This document shows, in pieces, positions 46,993 through 57,220 of a DNA stretch of 64,000 nt (positions within the stretch are counted from its first letter, which is position 1; each line of letters opens with the position of its first letter). Both the position numbers and the translations under genes were made by a program. The stretch is from positions 2,356,001 to 2,420,000 of the forward strand of contig JAUKUA010000002.1 of the NCBI GenBank assembly GCA_030549175.1. Reading direction: 5' to 3'. The DNA is from Lasiosphaeris hirsuta. Its lineage: Eukaryota; Ascomycota; Sordariomycetes; Sordariales; Lasiosphaeriaceae. The notes beneath the pieces were generated by a model. The model had not been told where the DNA came from and did no database searches. It saw nothing but the letters and a program-made list of their open reading frames with translations.

Positions 46993-47980
46993 AGCAACCA
47001 TAGCGGCATCAGCAAAATGCCCTCCGATGAACGCCGCGATTTACATAATATGCTGCGTGAATCCCAAACGGCTGCTGACAAGCTTGACCGTGAGGTACGT
47101 GAGCAGCGTGAAGCCCTCGACGAGCTGATGGCTGTCGAGATGGCTCTTCGCAAGAAGCTTGACCGGGCACGGAGCGAGAGGGCAGCATATCGGGCCAGCG
47201 CAGAGAAGCTGCAGAAGGATGTCAAGACGCTCAAGGTCGAAAAGGACAAGGCTGTTGCCGAGGCCGTGGCATCAGCTACGGCGGCCGCAAAAGAGGAGCG
47301 TGCCCTAGCCCATGCCCCGAGAAACTTGGCCAAGTCGACGATGAGTAATGGTTCAGTCGATACCGACGCCATCATTCGAGCTGCCGAAGCGGCTGAACGG
47401 AGGCATGAGAAGGAGATTCGCGGCATGGTGATGCAGATGGAGTGGCTCAAGGCATGCTGGGATCGCGAGGCCAAGCTACGTGGTGATGCAGCCTTTGCCA
47501 AGCGGTATCTTTTGCTAGAGGTGCAGATAAGAGACGCATGGTACGTTCTCTCCATTCCCCGTGTTGACATAGCCATGTCACTAACTCGCTGTTTTCCCCC
47601 CAAACAGCAACAAAGCCGACCTCGCCATTATCAACCGTATCCGTGCCGAGGTCAATACCAAGGGCCGCTCCGCACTTGGGCAGCTCAGCTCAGTCCGCCG
47701 GTCCCAGGCCGAGACGGCCCTGGTCAAGCGAACCCAACATCCGAACCAGCCCGCTCGCAACCTACAGCGTGTGTTGCACGCCGTGCGCTTCGTCGTCCGC
47801 ATGCAGACCGGTGCACGCAGCTGGGCCAAGCATGAAAAGGTCCGCCAGCGCCTCGCCGATTGCGTCGAGGACATGGAGCGCGAAGAACGCATCCGCCGGA
47901 TGCGTGACCAGTGGCGGGCGCAGACAAGTCACAACAGCAACAAGCAGCCGGCCGCTATGTGTGTCCTTACAAACGAATGA
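43300..47980 (+). CDS. pcp1: Pcp1-type pericentrin homologue (CM1 + PACT)
   Basis: Two exons: 43300-47540 and 47608-47980; 1537 aa. The 67-nt intron (GTACGT donor, CAG acceptor) joins in phase 2 as QIRDACNKADLAI. Family knowledge: Pcp1/PcpA sits at the spindle pole body, binds calmodulin and recruits gamma-tubulin complexes. Seen: a disordered N-terminus with TP/SP sites; a CM1 (centrosomin N-terminal) motif at about 183-250 (NVIDRIEKENFGLKLKIHFL); about 1,100 residues of coiled coil; and a C-terminal PACT domain at about 1376-1480 (MQMEWLKACWDREAKLR). CM1 plus PACT separates it from Mto1/ApsB. Odd: a 49-residue tandem duplication (45922-46215), repeated LDRRQQE units near 45560-45620, and a 14-Asn tract (about 1218-1231) from an AAC microsatellite. 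It shares a promoter with HAUS1. Confidence 0.92.
45922..46215 (+). repeat. 147-bp in-frame tandem duplication in pcp1
   Basis: Two adjacent units of 49 codons, 45922-46068 and 46069-46215. Both follow the pattern LEA(D/E)(V/I)RRL...(F)...DQERL(E/D)LR..KTKLDAELRRLKEEN. The protein copies are far more alike than the surrounding coiled coil. 49 residues is exactly seven heptads, so the duplication keeps the coiled-coil register. Confidence 0.9.
46951..46992 (+). repeat. AAC trinucleotide repeat encoding poly-Asn
   Basis: Thirteen AAC codons and one AAT give 14 Asn in a row in pcp1, in a short break between coiled-coil segments. Confidence 0.92.
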
Positions 47981-48807
47981 GTGTTCAGCGTAGAGGATTC
48001 AAACAGCATACTGTTCAGTTAGAAGTGTGGCATTTACGGGCAAGTTTCTCGATCTCTATCGTGGATCGAGGGGGGTAGAAGTGAAAGATTGTACTTCTCT
48101 CGAGTGGAGCGGGGCTAGAGGGGACAAGGATTAGTCGTTTTTGAATGCCGTTATGTCAAGGGGGAGTCTGGGTCTCTTGTGGTTTTTCTGCGTGTCAGGG
48201 TGGGTGCATTCAGGGCGTCGTTTTCATCGGTTGGACGGGCGCAAAGTGGCGTATGGAAAATGGTTAGCAATGTCTCCTGTCAGTTAGGCAGGAAGGATTA
48301 TTGGGGTTGGAACTTTGTTTTTCTTGTTCTGGTTACCGTGTATGTCGTTTTCAGGGGCTAAACGGGACAAAATTGACTTGGCGCGGACATATCGGCATAT
48401 TGGGTGAAAAGCCTACAACAAACACGAGCCAACGCGGATCAACACAAGTAAATTTTGTTTAGAGCCTTTCTTATCTCGTGCTTTTGATGCATTTATTGAC
48501 TAAAAATGGATATCGAAAGGAACCCCAGAGAAATGAGCTCAGCATTCATTCGTGACCAGGACTCGGTTGATTCATCCCTCCGGCATAACTTTGTGTATGA
48601 AGATTTTGCCCCCCTCCCCATACGAAGAAAACACGCGTGGCCTGGAAAGTCGTTTCATTCGTCTTATCGACCCTGTCGCTTTTTCCATCATATCATTTGG
48701 TTTCCGTGCGTGAAATTTTCATTAGATATCCATGGTAATACAAGAGATCGGCCACCGTCACATGTTACAGATTCAGATGGGGGGGAAGGTATGGCATGAC
48801 ATGGTAT
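47981..48807. other. convergent 3' flanks of pcp1 and the metacaspase gene
   Basis: 827 bp between convergent stop codons. AT-richer than coding DNA, with only short frames. No gene, tRNA or repeat supported. Confidence 0.5.
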
Positions 48808-50782
48808 TTACATCACGAACAAGACGTTCGTGTCTGCAGCTCTTGTCAGTCGGGGCATGCCTTGAATGATGTTACAAGATATGTCTCACCAAGAGGGTGG
48901 CTACAGGAAAGCTGCGGCTTTTGAGTATAACGGGTCTGCAGTTCGTCTCGGATGCTGTTGAGCAGCTGCACATAGCTCTGCTGGGGGTTCTTCTTCAAGG
49001 CCGTGATAAATGCCCACGACATAGCTCCTGTAGCTTGAGAAGCAATTGTAGCGTCGGCACTGGGGGCACAGTTAGTAAACTAATACCGGAGTAAAACGAT
49101 GACAAGATGACAAAAAAAAAAAAGAAAAGATGGTAAGGGCACCAATCACTTCGTCGGCCCGCGACCTGGCTGGTTGTTTGAACGCAACTCGTCGCTCTAG
49201 ATACAAGGTCGCAACCATCAGGTTCGGTTGCGCCTTGATCTAGAGCGCGTGAAGAGTCCAACCAACCCTAAGTACAGTGACCTTGGTGCATATACCGTAG
49301 GTTATACCCATCCATCGTAAGACATTAGACCAGCCAACGTCAAACGCCGTCCCGTGCCTATCGTGTGTGGCCTAAAATATTGCTAATCCACCAAATGCAA
49401 GGAAAAAGGTGCATCCTCTTAGGGGCAGGGGATCATAATAAAGGGGTATACGAACGAAGTCTGGTCATCCTTGCTTCCAGAGAACATAATGACATCGGCT
49501 GGCGAAGTCTTGGTTGCCATGGCGCGGGCGTGGGCATCGCCGCCATCCGTGGCCTTCTTGAAGAAGCCCATAATGTTGCTTGCCACACCGCCAAGATCGC
49601 CTTGGCTGTAGGCAGAAATAACACCCAGAAGGCCCTGGCCGGCCTCCTTGGCGAGATTCGGCTCTTTGAGAATGCCCTGGGTCGAGTAAATGTAGGGGAG
49701 GTCCAGAGCTGTGCCCGAATGGCACGAATCAAAGATGGCAGTCAGACGCACACCGCCGTGCAAAGGCCGAACCATAATTCGGTGCATCTCATCGTCGGTA
49801 ATGTGGCCGACTTGCCGGAAGTCGACCGGATAGATAACCTCGTCGAATCCATCCTCCTCGTCCCCGTCAAGATCCTTTGTTTGGCCACCGTGACCTGCAA
49901 CACAAAACAACTCTTAGAAACAATTCTCGCTTAGGGTCAGGGAACAAAGTATATGGACGTACCAGAATAGTGGAAGAAGAGCGAGTCGTCAGGACGAGCC
50001 TCCTTAACGAGCCAATGCATGGCTCGAAGAATGTTCTGCTTGGTGGGCTGACTCATGGGGTTTTGCTGGTCGTCGGTAAGAATGACCATGTCCTCACGCT
50101 TGTAACCAAAGTTCTCAACGAGATAGCCAGACATATTCCTAACGTCATTGATGCAACCCCTGAGCTGGCCTCGTTGACCAAAGTAGTTGATGCCAATCAG
50201 GAGCGCTTTCCGCCGCCCGGTACACTGCGAGTACTGGAAGGCATATCCCTGTGGGGCGCCGAAGCCGAAGTGCTGGGGCGCGGCAGGCGGGGGAGGGGGT
50301 GCTTGGTGATTTCCGTGCACAAATGAGTTCGAGTTCACCGATGGCATAGCTACTGTTCTCAGCGCCTGTATTCCCTGTCACGGGTCCCTAAACAACTCAC
50401 TAGGCCTGTTATATTGAGTCGGGGGGTTGGCGTATGCCTGCTGGGGCGCTGGTGCCGGCTAGGATGAAACTTAGCATATGGGACAATGTATGAAGCCAAA
50501 TGGGCGGCAACACGAACCTGTTGGTAGCCATAGGACTGGGGGTGGGGGGGCTGCTGGTGCTGCTGGTGCTGCTGGTAACCATAACCAGGCGCCGCTGGGG
50601 GCGCTGGCTGCTGGTAGCCGGCGTAGCCCTGTGGACTTGAACGAGGGTTAGATTTAGTCAAACTATATCCAAGATACAGCCGGGAGATCATACGGATGGT
50701 AATAGGTGCCGGCATATTGTTGCTGAGGCGGTGGAGCGCCATATCCTCCGCTGTTGTAACCCGCTCCGGGGTATCCCGACAT
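48808..50782 (-). CDS. MCA1: type I metacaspase
   Basis: Seven exons on the minus strand: 50782-50694, 50635-50518, 50458-50401, 50352-49963, 49894-49456, 49059-48890, 48833-48808; 1290 nt, 429 aa, all phases closing. Family knowledge: a Ca2+-dependent Arg/Lys-specific cysteine protease linked to proteostasis and fungal cell death, made as a zymogen. Seen: a Gly/Tyr/Gln/Pro-rich prodomain ([20 protein letters not shown], three HQQ repeats, GYGYQQ); [20 protein letters not shown]; the catalytic His in FFHYSGHGGQ (about 220); the catalytic Cys in [16 protein letters not shown] (about 276); the [20 protein letters not shown] segment; and the ending [14 protein letters not shown]. All catalytic residues are present. 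The last exon codes eight residues. Intron 5 is 396 nt, far longer than the other introns (48-68 nt), but has a perfect TACTAAC branch site; it carries a stem-loop. Confidence 0.94.
49193..49247. repeat. 22-bp stem-loop inside metacaspase intron
   Basis: Arms 49193-49216 and 49226-49247 are reverse complements over 22 pairs, with two single-base bulges in the left arm, and a 9-nt loop. It lies in the middle of the unusually long 396-nt intron. Confidence 0.85.
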
Positions 50783-51595
50783 TATACGCAACAGGAGGTG
50801 AAGTTGGAAAGGGGTGGTTGCTCCGATAGATCGACGATGCTAGGTGGTCAAGTTCGGGGAGCGGCCGAGGAGGGCCTCTCTCGGGTGTTGAGAGAACGCG
50901 GTCGGACGAGCAAGCTACCGTGCTACAGACCACAAGAAGTTCGGGGACGCGTGGGATATAAAAACACGCGGGCTCGGTGGCGAAGGGGGCCTGTTAGTGT
51001 CGATGGAGGCGGAGGTTGAGAGCAATCGATCTCTGATGGGCCGCAGCAGTAAGCAAGGATTCCAAACACAGAGCACCAAGCACACCCAGCACACCAAGCC
51101 CCAGACGTGGGAGACAAGGAGGTGCCGGCAGAGACAAGTCGCAGGAGAGCACGGCACGGGATGGAGCCAAGAGATCAAGGGACCAAAGGCAAGGGATCAG
51201 AGACAAAACATGCAATGTACCCGGGGGAGCGGTAGGGAGCGGTAGACAGCGGTCAAGGGGCGGGCGGGCTTAGGGAGGCAGGGAGCGGGAACCGTGAGCT
51301 CTTGCGTGGTGCTGGAGCTACGCAGAGGCAATGGGCGGGCTTACATGCAGGAAGGCTTGGTCCGGGAGACAAGGGGGGTTTGTGTTGGCCGTCGTGATGT
51401 TCAGGGACCCAGGGTTCGAGAACGGACGGGAGCAGTCGGCTGAGTCCTTTTGGGCGCGGAGCAGATGCTGGAGCTGCGTTGATTGAGAACTGAGGGGGAC
51501 GATCAAGAGCTAGGGTCGGCAGCGACAAGTCGAGGACTTGACCTGACGGTAGACAGAGTGGGGTAAGCGCCGCAGGCGCAGCGGCCCACCATTAG

Positions 51596-51631
51596 CGGGA
51601 TCCACGCCAAGCAACGTGCTTGCGGATCCCG
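51596..51631. repeat. imperfect inverted repeat
   Basis: Arms CGGGATCC...AAGCA (51596-51613) and TGCTTGCGGATCCCG (51617-51631) with a 3-nt loop can form a hairpin with one small asymmetric internal loop. Confidence 0.7.
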
Positions 51632-53692
51632 AGGGGCGCGACGACACTCAATTGCCCCTCTCCGCACTATCTACATAGTATCCTAGACACAACGACCAGC
51701 TGCACTACTGCTGTGTTACACACACCTTCCCCCCTCCTTCCAAGCTCTAAGCGACGCGACCTGTTTTGCGGTTGTCTGCTCAGCTGTTGGATTGGGGCTG
51801 TCAATAGACTGCCTGGGCAGCGTCCTCTCCCATGCAGCTCACTTGCTAGAGGCCATCCCACCTATCAAGGCGGCAATATTGAAGGCCATCAATTTCCCAG
51901 CAAGCATGTCATCTCAGTGTCATCTCGGTGGTCATCCTGGGACTCTCTCGATTATTCCTTGCATGCCGATAGCTGATATCTCACAATGCCACAAACACCT
52001 AGCACGGTTCACCTGTTCTACACTATTTGTTTTTCCCGCCTTCGTCAACTGGACCTTTTCCCCAAACCGGCTTGTTTGGCCGGGTGGCCATGGCTGGGCC
52101 CCGCCACGCACCAGCACCACGCACCCGTGATGCGTAATTGGATTCACGCAAACACTGACTTGCTGTGTCTTCCGTCGTGACCCGACCGGAATGTCCGTTG
52201 GTTCACTCAACGCACGATCTATTCCGTTTTGCGAGCTGTCTCCGTTGTGCTAGGACCTCAACCGTCGCACACCAAGTGGATTGCGAGTCCGCGAGACGCA
52301 TTCGCTCCCCTGCAGGGCTGGGCCATTGAGCTTCGATGGAGCTGCCGTCTTCAATTCTCTGATATATCGATACAGAAGCGGTTAGCACCGGACGTGAGCG
52401 GCGGCTGCCAATTGGCTAGGCGTCAAAAGCTCTTGCCGTGGCGCTGCTGAAAGCGGATTTTGACCACTCACACGCCGCCAGCTGTACAGGGGTTGCAAGC
52501 TTCCATCAACGTCAACCTTTGACGGCAACAAATTTCCAGTGCAAACGCTCTTTCATGAATCATGTCAAGCGTCGGTCACCAGGCCCTCCCAACTCGCTAA
52601 CGCGGTCAAGGTCTTGTGTGTCACATCCGCGTTTCGTGACGGAACAGGTAAAAACTGCGTGCCGGATTACCGTTTGTCTTTTTGTTTCTTTTTCCACCCC
52701 TTGACTGTCTGTCATTTCATCACTCGGCCCAACGAGCAAACAAATTAACGTCTCGGGCGTGGACAACCCGGGCCGGTGAGCGAACTCAAATCATCTAAAC
52801 GAACACCACCAATCGAGGGCATGCCGACCCATCATCGCCGCAATGGTGATGCAATGTTACAATACTACAATGCTGCGATTCCGAAGTTCTGCATTTCTGC
52901 AATGCCGCAATGCCACACGGCAGTTCACTTTCGGAATGAAACCCTCAGCCCTACACAGAAATCGTGGCAGTAGCGACACTTGCCAACCTGCCAGCCTTGG
53001 CAAGAAAGCAGAGAGCCTCCGCGAGTAGCGTGCCGAGGAGAAAGCCTCTTCTGCACGGGAAGCACCTCCATGTCTTGCCGCCGCAGCAGGTCAAGCAGGG
53101 AGGCAGGCTATGCTCTACAACCCCACGCTCAACCGGTGCGACGGTCTCGACTCGGCTCCCAGCTCCGAATCCCTTACCACATTCGAAGCTCGTCCGCGTT
53201 CATTCGGTGTCCTAATCAGAGAACTATTCTATGCGAAAACCACCAAGTAGGAGTGTGTGGGAAAGAGTGGTCCATGCGCCACACCATCATCCCATCCCAG
53301 GAGGCCTTTGAGAAGGTTTCGAGCTTGCCCAACTAAGCCACCATCCCAACGCTGAGGAACGGGTATCGACGTAGTTTACCAGATCCCCGGGTCACACTTG
53401 CCACTATGACCCACCTAAAGGGCAGCCATCCCGTCGATCTTTGCTACTACTAGTGTACGGAGTCCGTAGTAGGTGCTCGACGGCCTCCCTCAAGACGTGG
53501 AGGTGGCACAGCACTGACAGCTAAGCTCAAGTATGCCAAGTGAGTTATGCCATCATACAATGACCAGTACAGAAGTGAAACAGTAGAAGAACTTGTGAGG
53601 AACCTGCAAAGAACCCGCCAGGTACTTTGAGGAATGCACAAGGACAGTCATCAGAGTTGCGGAGTTGCGCATCGCTGGGCCTAGTATCCACC

Positions 53693-53719
53693 AAAAAAAA
53701 AAAAAAAAAAAAAAAAAAA
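53693..53719. repeat. 27-nt poly(A) near an 8-bp direct repeat
   Basis: A run of 27 A. GGGCCTAG occurs at 53677-53684 and again at 53750-53757, bracketing the run and about 30 bp of GC-rich sequence, as a target-site duplication might. Confidence 0.85.
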
Positions 53720-54267
53720 CACGCGACTCACCCGATACCCCGGTTTCCCGGGCCTAGACTCGGAATATCAAGTTCGAGACCCATGTGGGGCCGGGGTCAA
53801 CGTTATCGGACATGGTCCCCGGACTACAAAGTCCGCGTGCTTTGAGTTCTAGAACCAACACATTTACAGTCAGCCGTCCCTCCCTGTCCCGCTATGCATC
53901 GTTCCTCGCATCCAAGACAAGGAATGTTCAAGATAAAATTCGCCAACAAGGCTTGCTCCCCGAAAGGGAAATATATGCCTCAATATTTTGGGCTGCTGTA
54001 TTCAGCAGGGACCAAATCATTCTTCCATCTTTGATCAACTGTCTATTATGCCGGCCGCGGTATCTGCCATTTCGGGTATGCGAGGGAATCCGATTAATTT
54101 CCTCCATCAACTTTATCCATCACCACCAGCCCGTCCATGATCCATCCATCGCCTCCATGATTCTGCTCCAGAGTCCTGATGCCAAAAAAGAAAAACAGCA
54201 AATCCACCGCTGATGAGGGTGCTTACCAAAATAGACTGTTGCATTGAGTTCTCTCCCATTGACCTGA

Positions 54268-56563
54268 TTATGCGTCCGTCATCTTCACATCATCTTGCCC
54301 CTCCGCCTCCGCCGCCGCCGCCGCCGCCTTCTCCCCCTCCACATCCCTCATAAGAAACGCCATCATGCTCCACACGAGCTGCATCGCCGCGACACGGTCC
54401 TCGACCTTGAACAGGTCATACCACGGACTGCGGCGCACCTCAAGCCGGCCCCAGCTCTTGGACCCCGCCTTCTCTCCGTCCGCGGGTGGCTCGTCTGGCT
54501 CGCCATCGAGCACGGCGAGCAGCTTGTCGGGAACGCGCACGCGCACCACGCTAACGTGGTGGAACAGGGCGCTGATGACGTAGACGTCGTCGTAATCAGC
54601 GCCCGGCACGCGCCCGATGGCTGTGTACTGCGTCTTGCGGTCCCAGGTGGCCGCGGGCGGGCGCACCATGCGGTAGTTGTCGTACATGGGTAGGTTGCCC
54701 GACTTCTTGAGGCGTTTGGCGCCCTTGGCCGAACCGCTCGCGCTGCTCGACGACATCAACGACGACGGTCGCGAGAAGGGGCGGCGGGGGAGCGCGGCCA
54801 CGGGTGCTGCGGGCGCGTCGGGAGTCGCTGCCTCGGCGGGCGGGGGTGGCGGCGCATCCTTGTCCCCGATGGTCTCATCGGCGCCGGACTGCGCCTCGAC
54901 CTCGCGGCCGATGGGCCCGCCGGGCCCGCCGCCCCACCGCGGCTTGGTCGCCCACCATGCGTCCTCACCGATGCGTTTCTCGGTTCGACCCTCGCGGGCG
55001 CGGTGCTGCGCTGTGACGAGCGCTGCGATTAGTTCTCGGGCGAGGTCCATTGTGGAATCCCGATCCGTCCCTGTCGGGGGCGACGCCACAACCGGGGATG
55101 TGGAGTCAGGAGTCGGGGGTGCCGGGCGGAGTGGCGGAAAAGTGGTGGTATGTCGGGCACTCACGGCCGCTATCGGCCCTTCGACTATTCCGGCTCGGGC
55201 CGCCTCCCGCGTCATAGGTGTCCGGAAGATAAAGGTGCAGCCTGACGAGAAATAGGATCTGCGCGAGGCCGTTGCAAGAGATGAGCTAGACGTAATGTAT
55301 AGCCGCGGCTCAACGCGAGGGGCCGAGACGTTGCACCCGTAGTCGTATGCCACTAGCTTGAGGAATGCAGTCACTATGTTCTGGCGGTACTCAGGAGGCA
55401 TCTGATGACCGGCGCCAGAGCGGTAAAAGGCGACATCGCTGGGGTCCTTCTCGCTCGCTTTGGGCTCCTCGGTGGCGGTGGCATCGCCGCTGCCATCTTC
55501 ATTCTTATCTTCATCGGACTTGACACTCGGGGGCGTGGGTTTCGATGTGTCATCCCAAAACGTAGATAGCAGCTCCAAGTGACGGTAAAACTCAAAGGAA
55601 TTTCCCAGGCGGGCCTGACCTTGACCTTTTGGGGCCGGGATCCTGCGAACAGCACGGTAGGCCAGCTCGTTGGAAATAGAGAGCTCTCGCCTCCGCTCGA
55701 GGTAAGCTTGGCAGCCGGGAGACAGGTTCCCGGTGTTTAGTTTTTGCCGAGTACTCTCATTCTTAGCGTGAACCTCATCGGGCGAAAGGGCATGCCAGGC
55801 AGCGAAATCCGGGATGAAAGCGGCATCCGGGATCAGGTCGGCAAGTGCCGAGTTCGGTATCACGTGGGTCCCGAGAGCCACGAGGTGGGAAATGGTGACC
55901 TCGGTTGGCCGGATGATGCCCTGCAACACGGCGGTGAGGTGCTTTGAGGGCCGGCCCGAGGCCAGAGCCAGGGCCTCGTCGTCCTGGTCCTGTGGATAGC
56001 ACTGAGGGAAGTTGATGGGAGTAGGCGGCGGAACGTCCTTGGGAGGCCCCGAGGCCGCGCTCGCGGCGGGAACTAGATTATTGGATCAGATGACAGAACA
56101 GTGATTGATTGAAACAGACTGAAGCAATGGAACGGCGATCCCAGCCTCGGCGTGCATTCTAGTCCTGCTCAAAAAGAAGACGGGCCAGACCAAGACCGAG
56201 GACGATCACACAGGAACGAGGGCCAGGGAGGGTCAATGGATAAAAAAATTCCTGGGTCTCGCATGAATGGCCATCAGGACTGGCAATGGCGGTTTCGGCA
56301 GGAGCCGTTCGCATTGGACGTCGAATAAACGCCAGCGCCGCCACAACCAGCAACAGCAAACACCCAAGAGCCGCAACGCAGCAGTGGCACTGTGTCGTGC
56401 AACCAAGGCAGACGGCTATGGCCGCCAGGGGCCGGGAACATCGGGAAGCCATCTCATGCTACAGGGAATTTTCAACATTCGGTGCTGGGTGCCTGTTGCT
56501 TGGTGCTTGGTGTGTGCGTGCTAGTATAGTAGACAGAGACGACTGGCTGGTTTACTTACTCAT
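54268..56563 (-). CDS. unrecognised protein, about 602 aa
   Basis: The main exon is 56072-54268 on the minus strand, a continuous frame of 601 codons plus two bases. Its first internal Met is about 180 codons in, so the start must lie in an upstream exon. The best candidate is ATGA at 56563-56560, followed at once by a GTAAGT donor; it joins the TAG acceptor at 56073 in phase 1 to give M-I-P-A-A-S. That intron would be 487 nt. I do not recognise the family. Seen: a conserved-looking N-terminal region (PTPINFPQCYPQDQDDEALA, then RPTEVTISHLVALGTHVIP, SPGCQAYLERRRELSISNEL), a Pro/Ala/Ser-rich middle, and a folded-looking C-terminus (PMYDNYRMVRPPAATWDRKT, YVISALFHHVSVVRVRVPDK, WYDLFKVEDRVAAMQLVWSM), ending in poly-Ala and Glu/Asp. 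No signal peptide or membrane segment. The reading frame is secure; the start is not. Confidence 0.75.
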
Positions 56564-56995
56564 GTGTGCGAGATTGCCAAACATTTTGGGATCGGTCGGT
56601 TGGTTGAGTTGGCGGTATGGCCAATGTAACCAAAAAGGTGCTCTCTGCTCAGTGCGGGATGGCGGGTCTTAGCTGACGAAGTGAGCAGACGACGACTTCC
56701 CGAGAGCGAGGAGGCGGCGGGCCGTGAGGTCCGGTTGAAAATGAGCCTCCGACGACGGTGAAGCCAACGCCGAAGAAGCGTGCGCAACCCCGCCTTCGCA
56801 CGGCCGAAAATGGGCACTAAAAGTCCGGGTCTCTCGCCCCAGTCTGTAATGTTGCGTGTTTGTGTCTTGGCTTCTCTGCCGTTTCTCTTGCCGTTTCTCT
56901 TTCAAGTTGCAACACCAAACTGTGGTCGGAGGCTTTCCTGGTTCCGCAGCAGAAAAGTTGTTTGAGATGGTCTAGAGAATGCCGGCGGAGCATTG

Positions 56996-57018
56996 AAAAA
57001 AAAAAAAAAAAAAAAAAA
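56996..57018. repeat. 23-nt poly(A) homopolymer
   Basis: Uninterrupted A run in the intergenic region; the third long A run in the window. Flanks differ from those of the other two. Confidence 0.95.
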
Positions 57019-57197
57019 CCGCGGAAAATGGGGCGTGCGTATCCCAGAGCAATGCTGCTTGATCCCAAAGTAATCCTTGTCAAGAAGGCCAGACGACCGA
57101 CGTGTCCGGCCTGCAGTCCCCCATTCTCGGTCGCCTCTTGGCTGCTGGTTGTTCCCCCTTGGGGCTGCTAGCCAACTTGATTCGGCCTGGCGCCGTA

Positions 57198-57220
57198 CTG
57201 CAGGCAACTCTTGCCTGCAG
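57198..57220. repeat. perfect 10-bp inverted repeat
   Basis: CTGCAGGCAA, a CTC loop, then TTGCCTGCAG: a short perfect hairpin in non-coding DNA. Not followed by a T run and no gene ends beside it. Confidence 0.85.

Larger units (their letters stand above)
50783..54267. other. 3.5 kb intergenic, no gene supported
   Basis: Upstream of the metacaspase gene and downstream of the unrecognised minus-strand gene. It contains repeated GCGGTA units near 51230-51255, an inverted repeat at 51596-51631, GCAATG-rich sequence near 52840-52915, and a 27-nt poly(A). Open frames are short and motif-free. Confidence 0.5.

Noticed and set aside
46755..47603. 282-codon minus-strand frame with poly-Leu
   Set aside because: Antisense of the pcp1 coiled coil and its AAC repeat.
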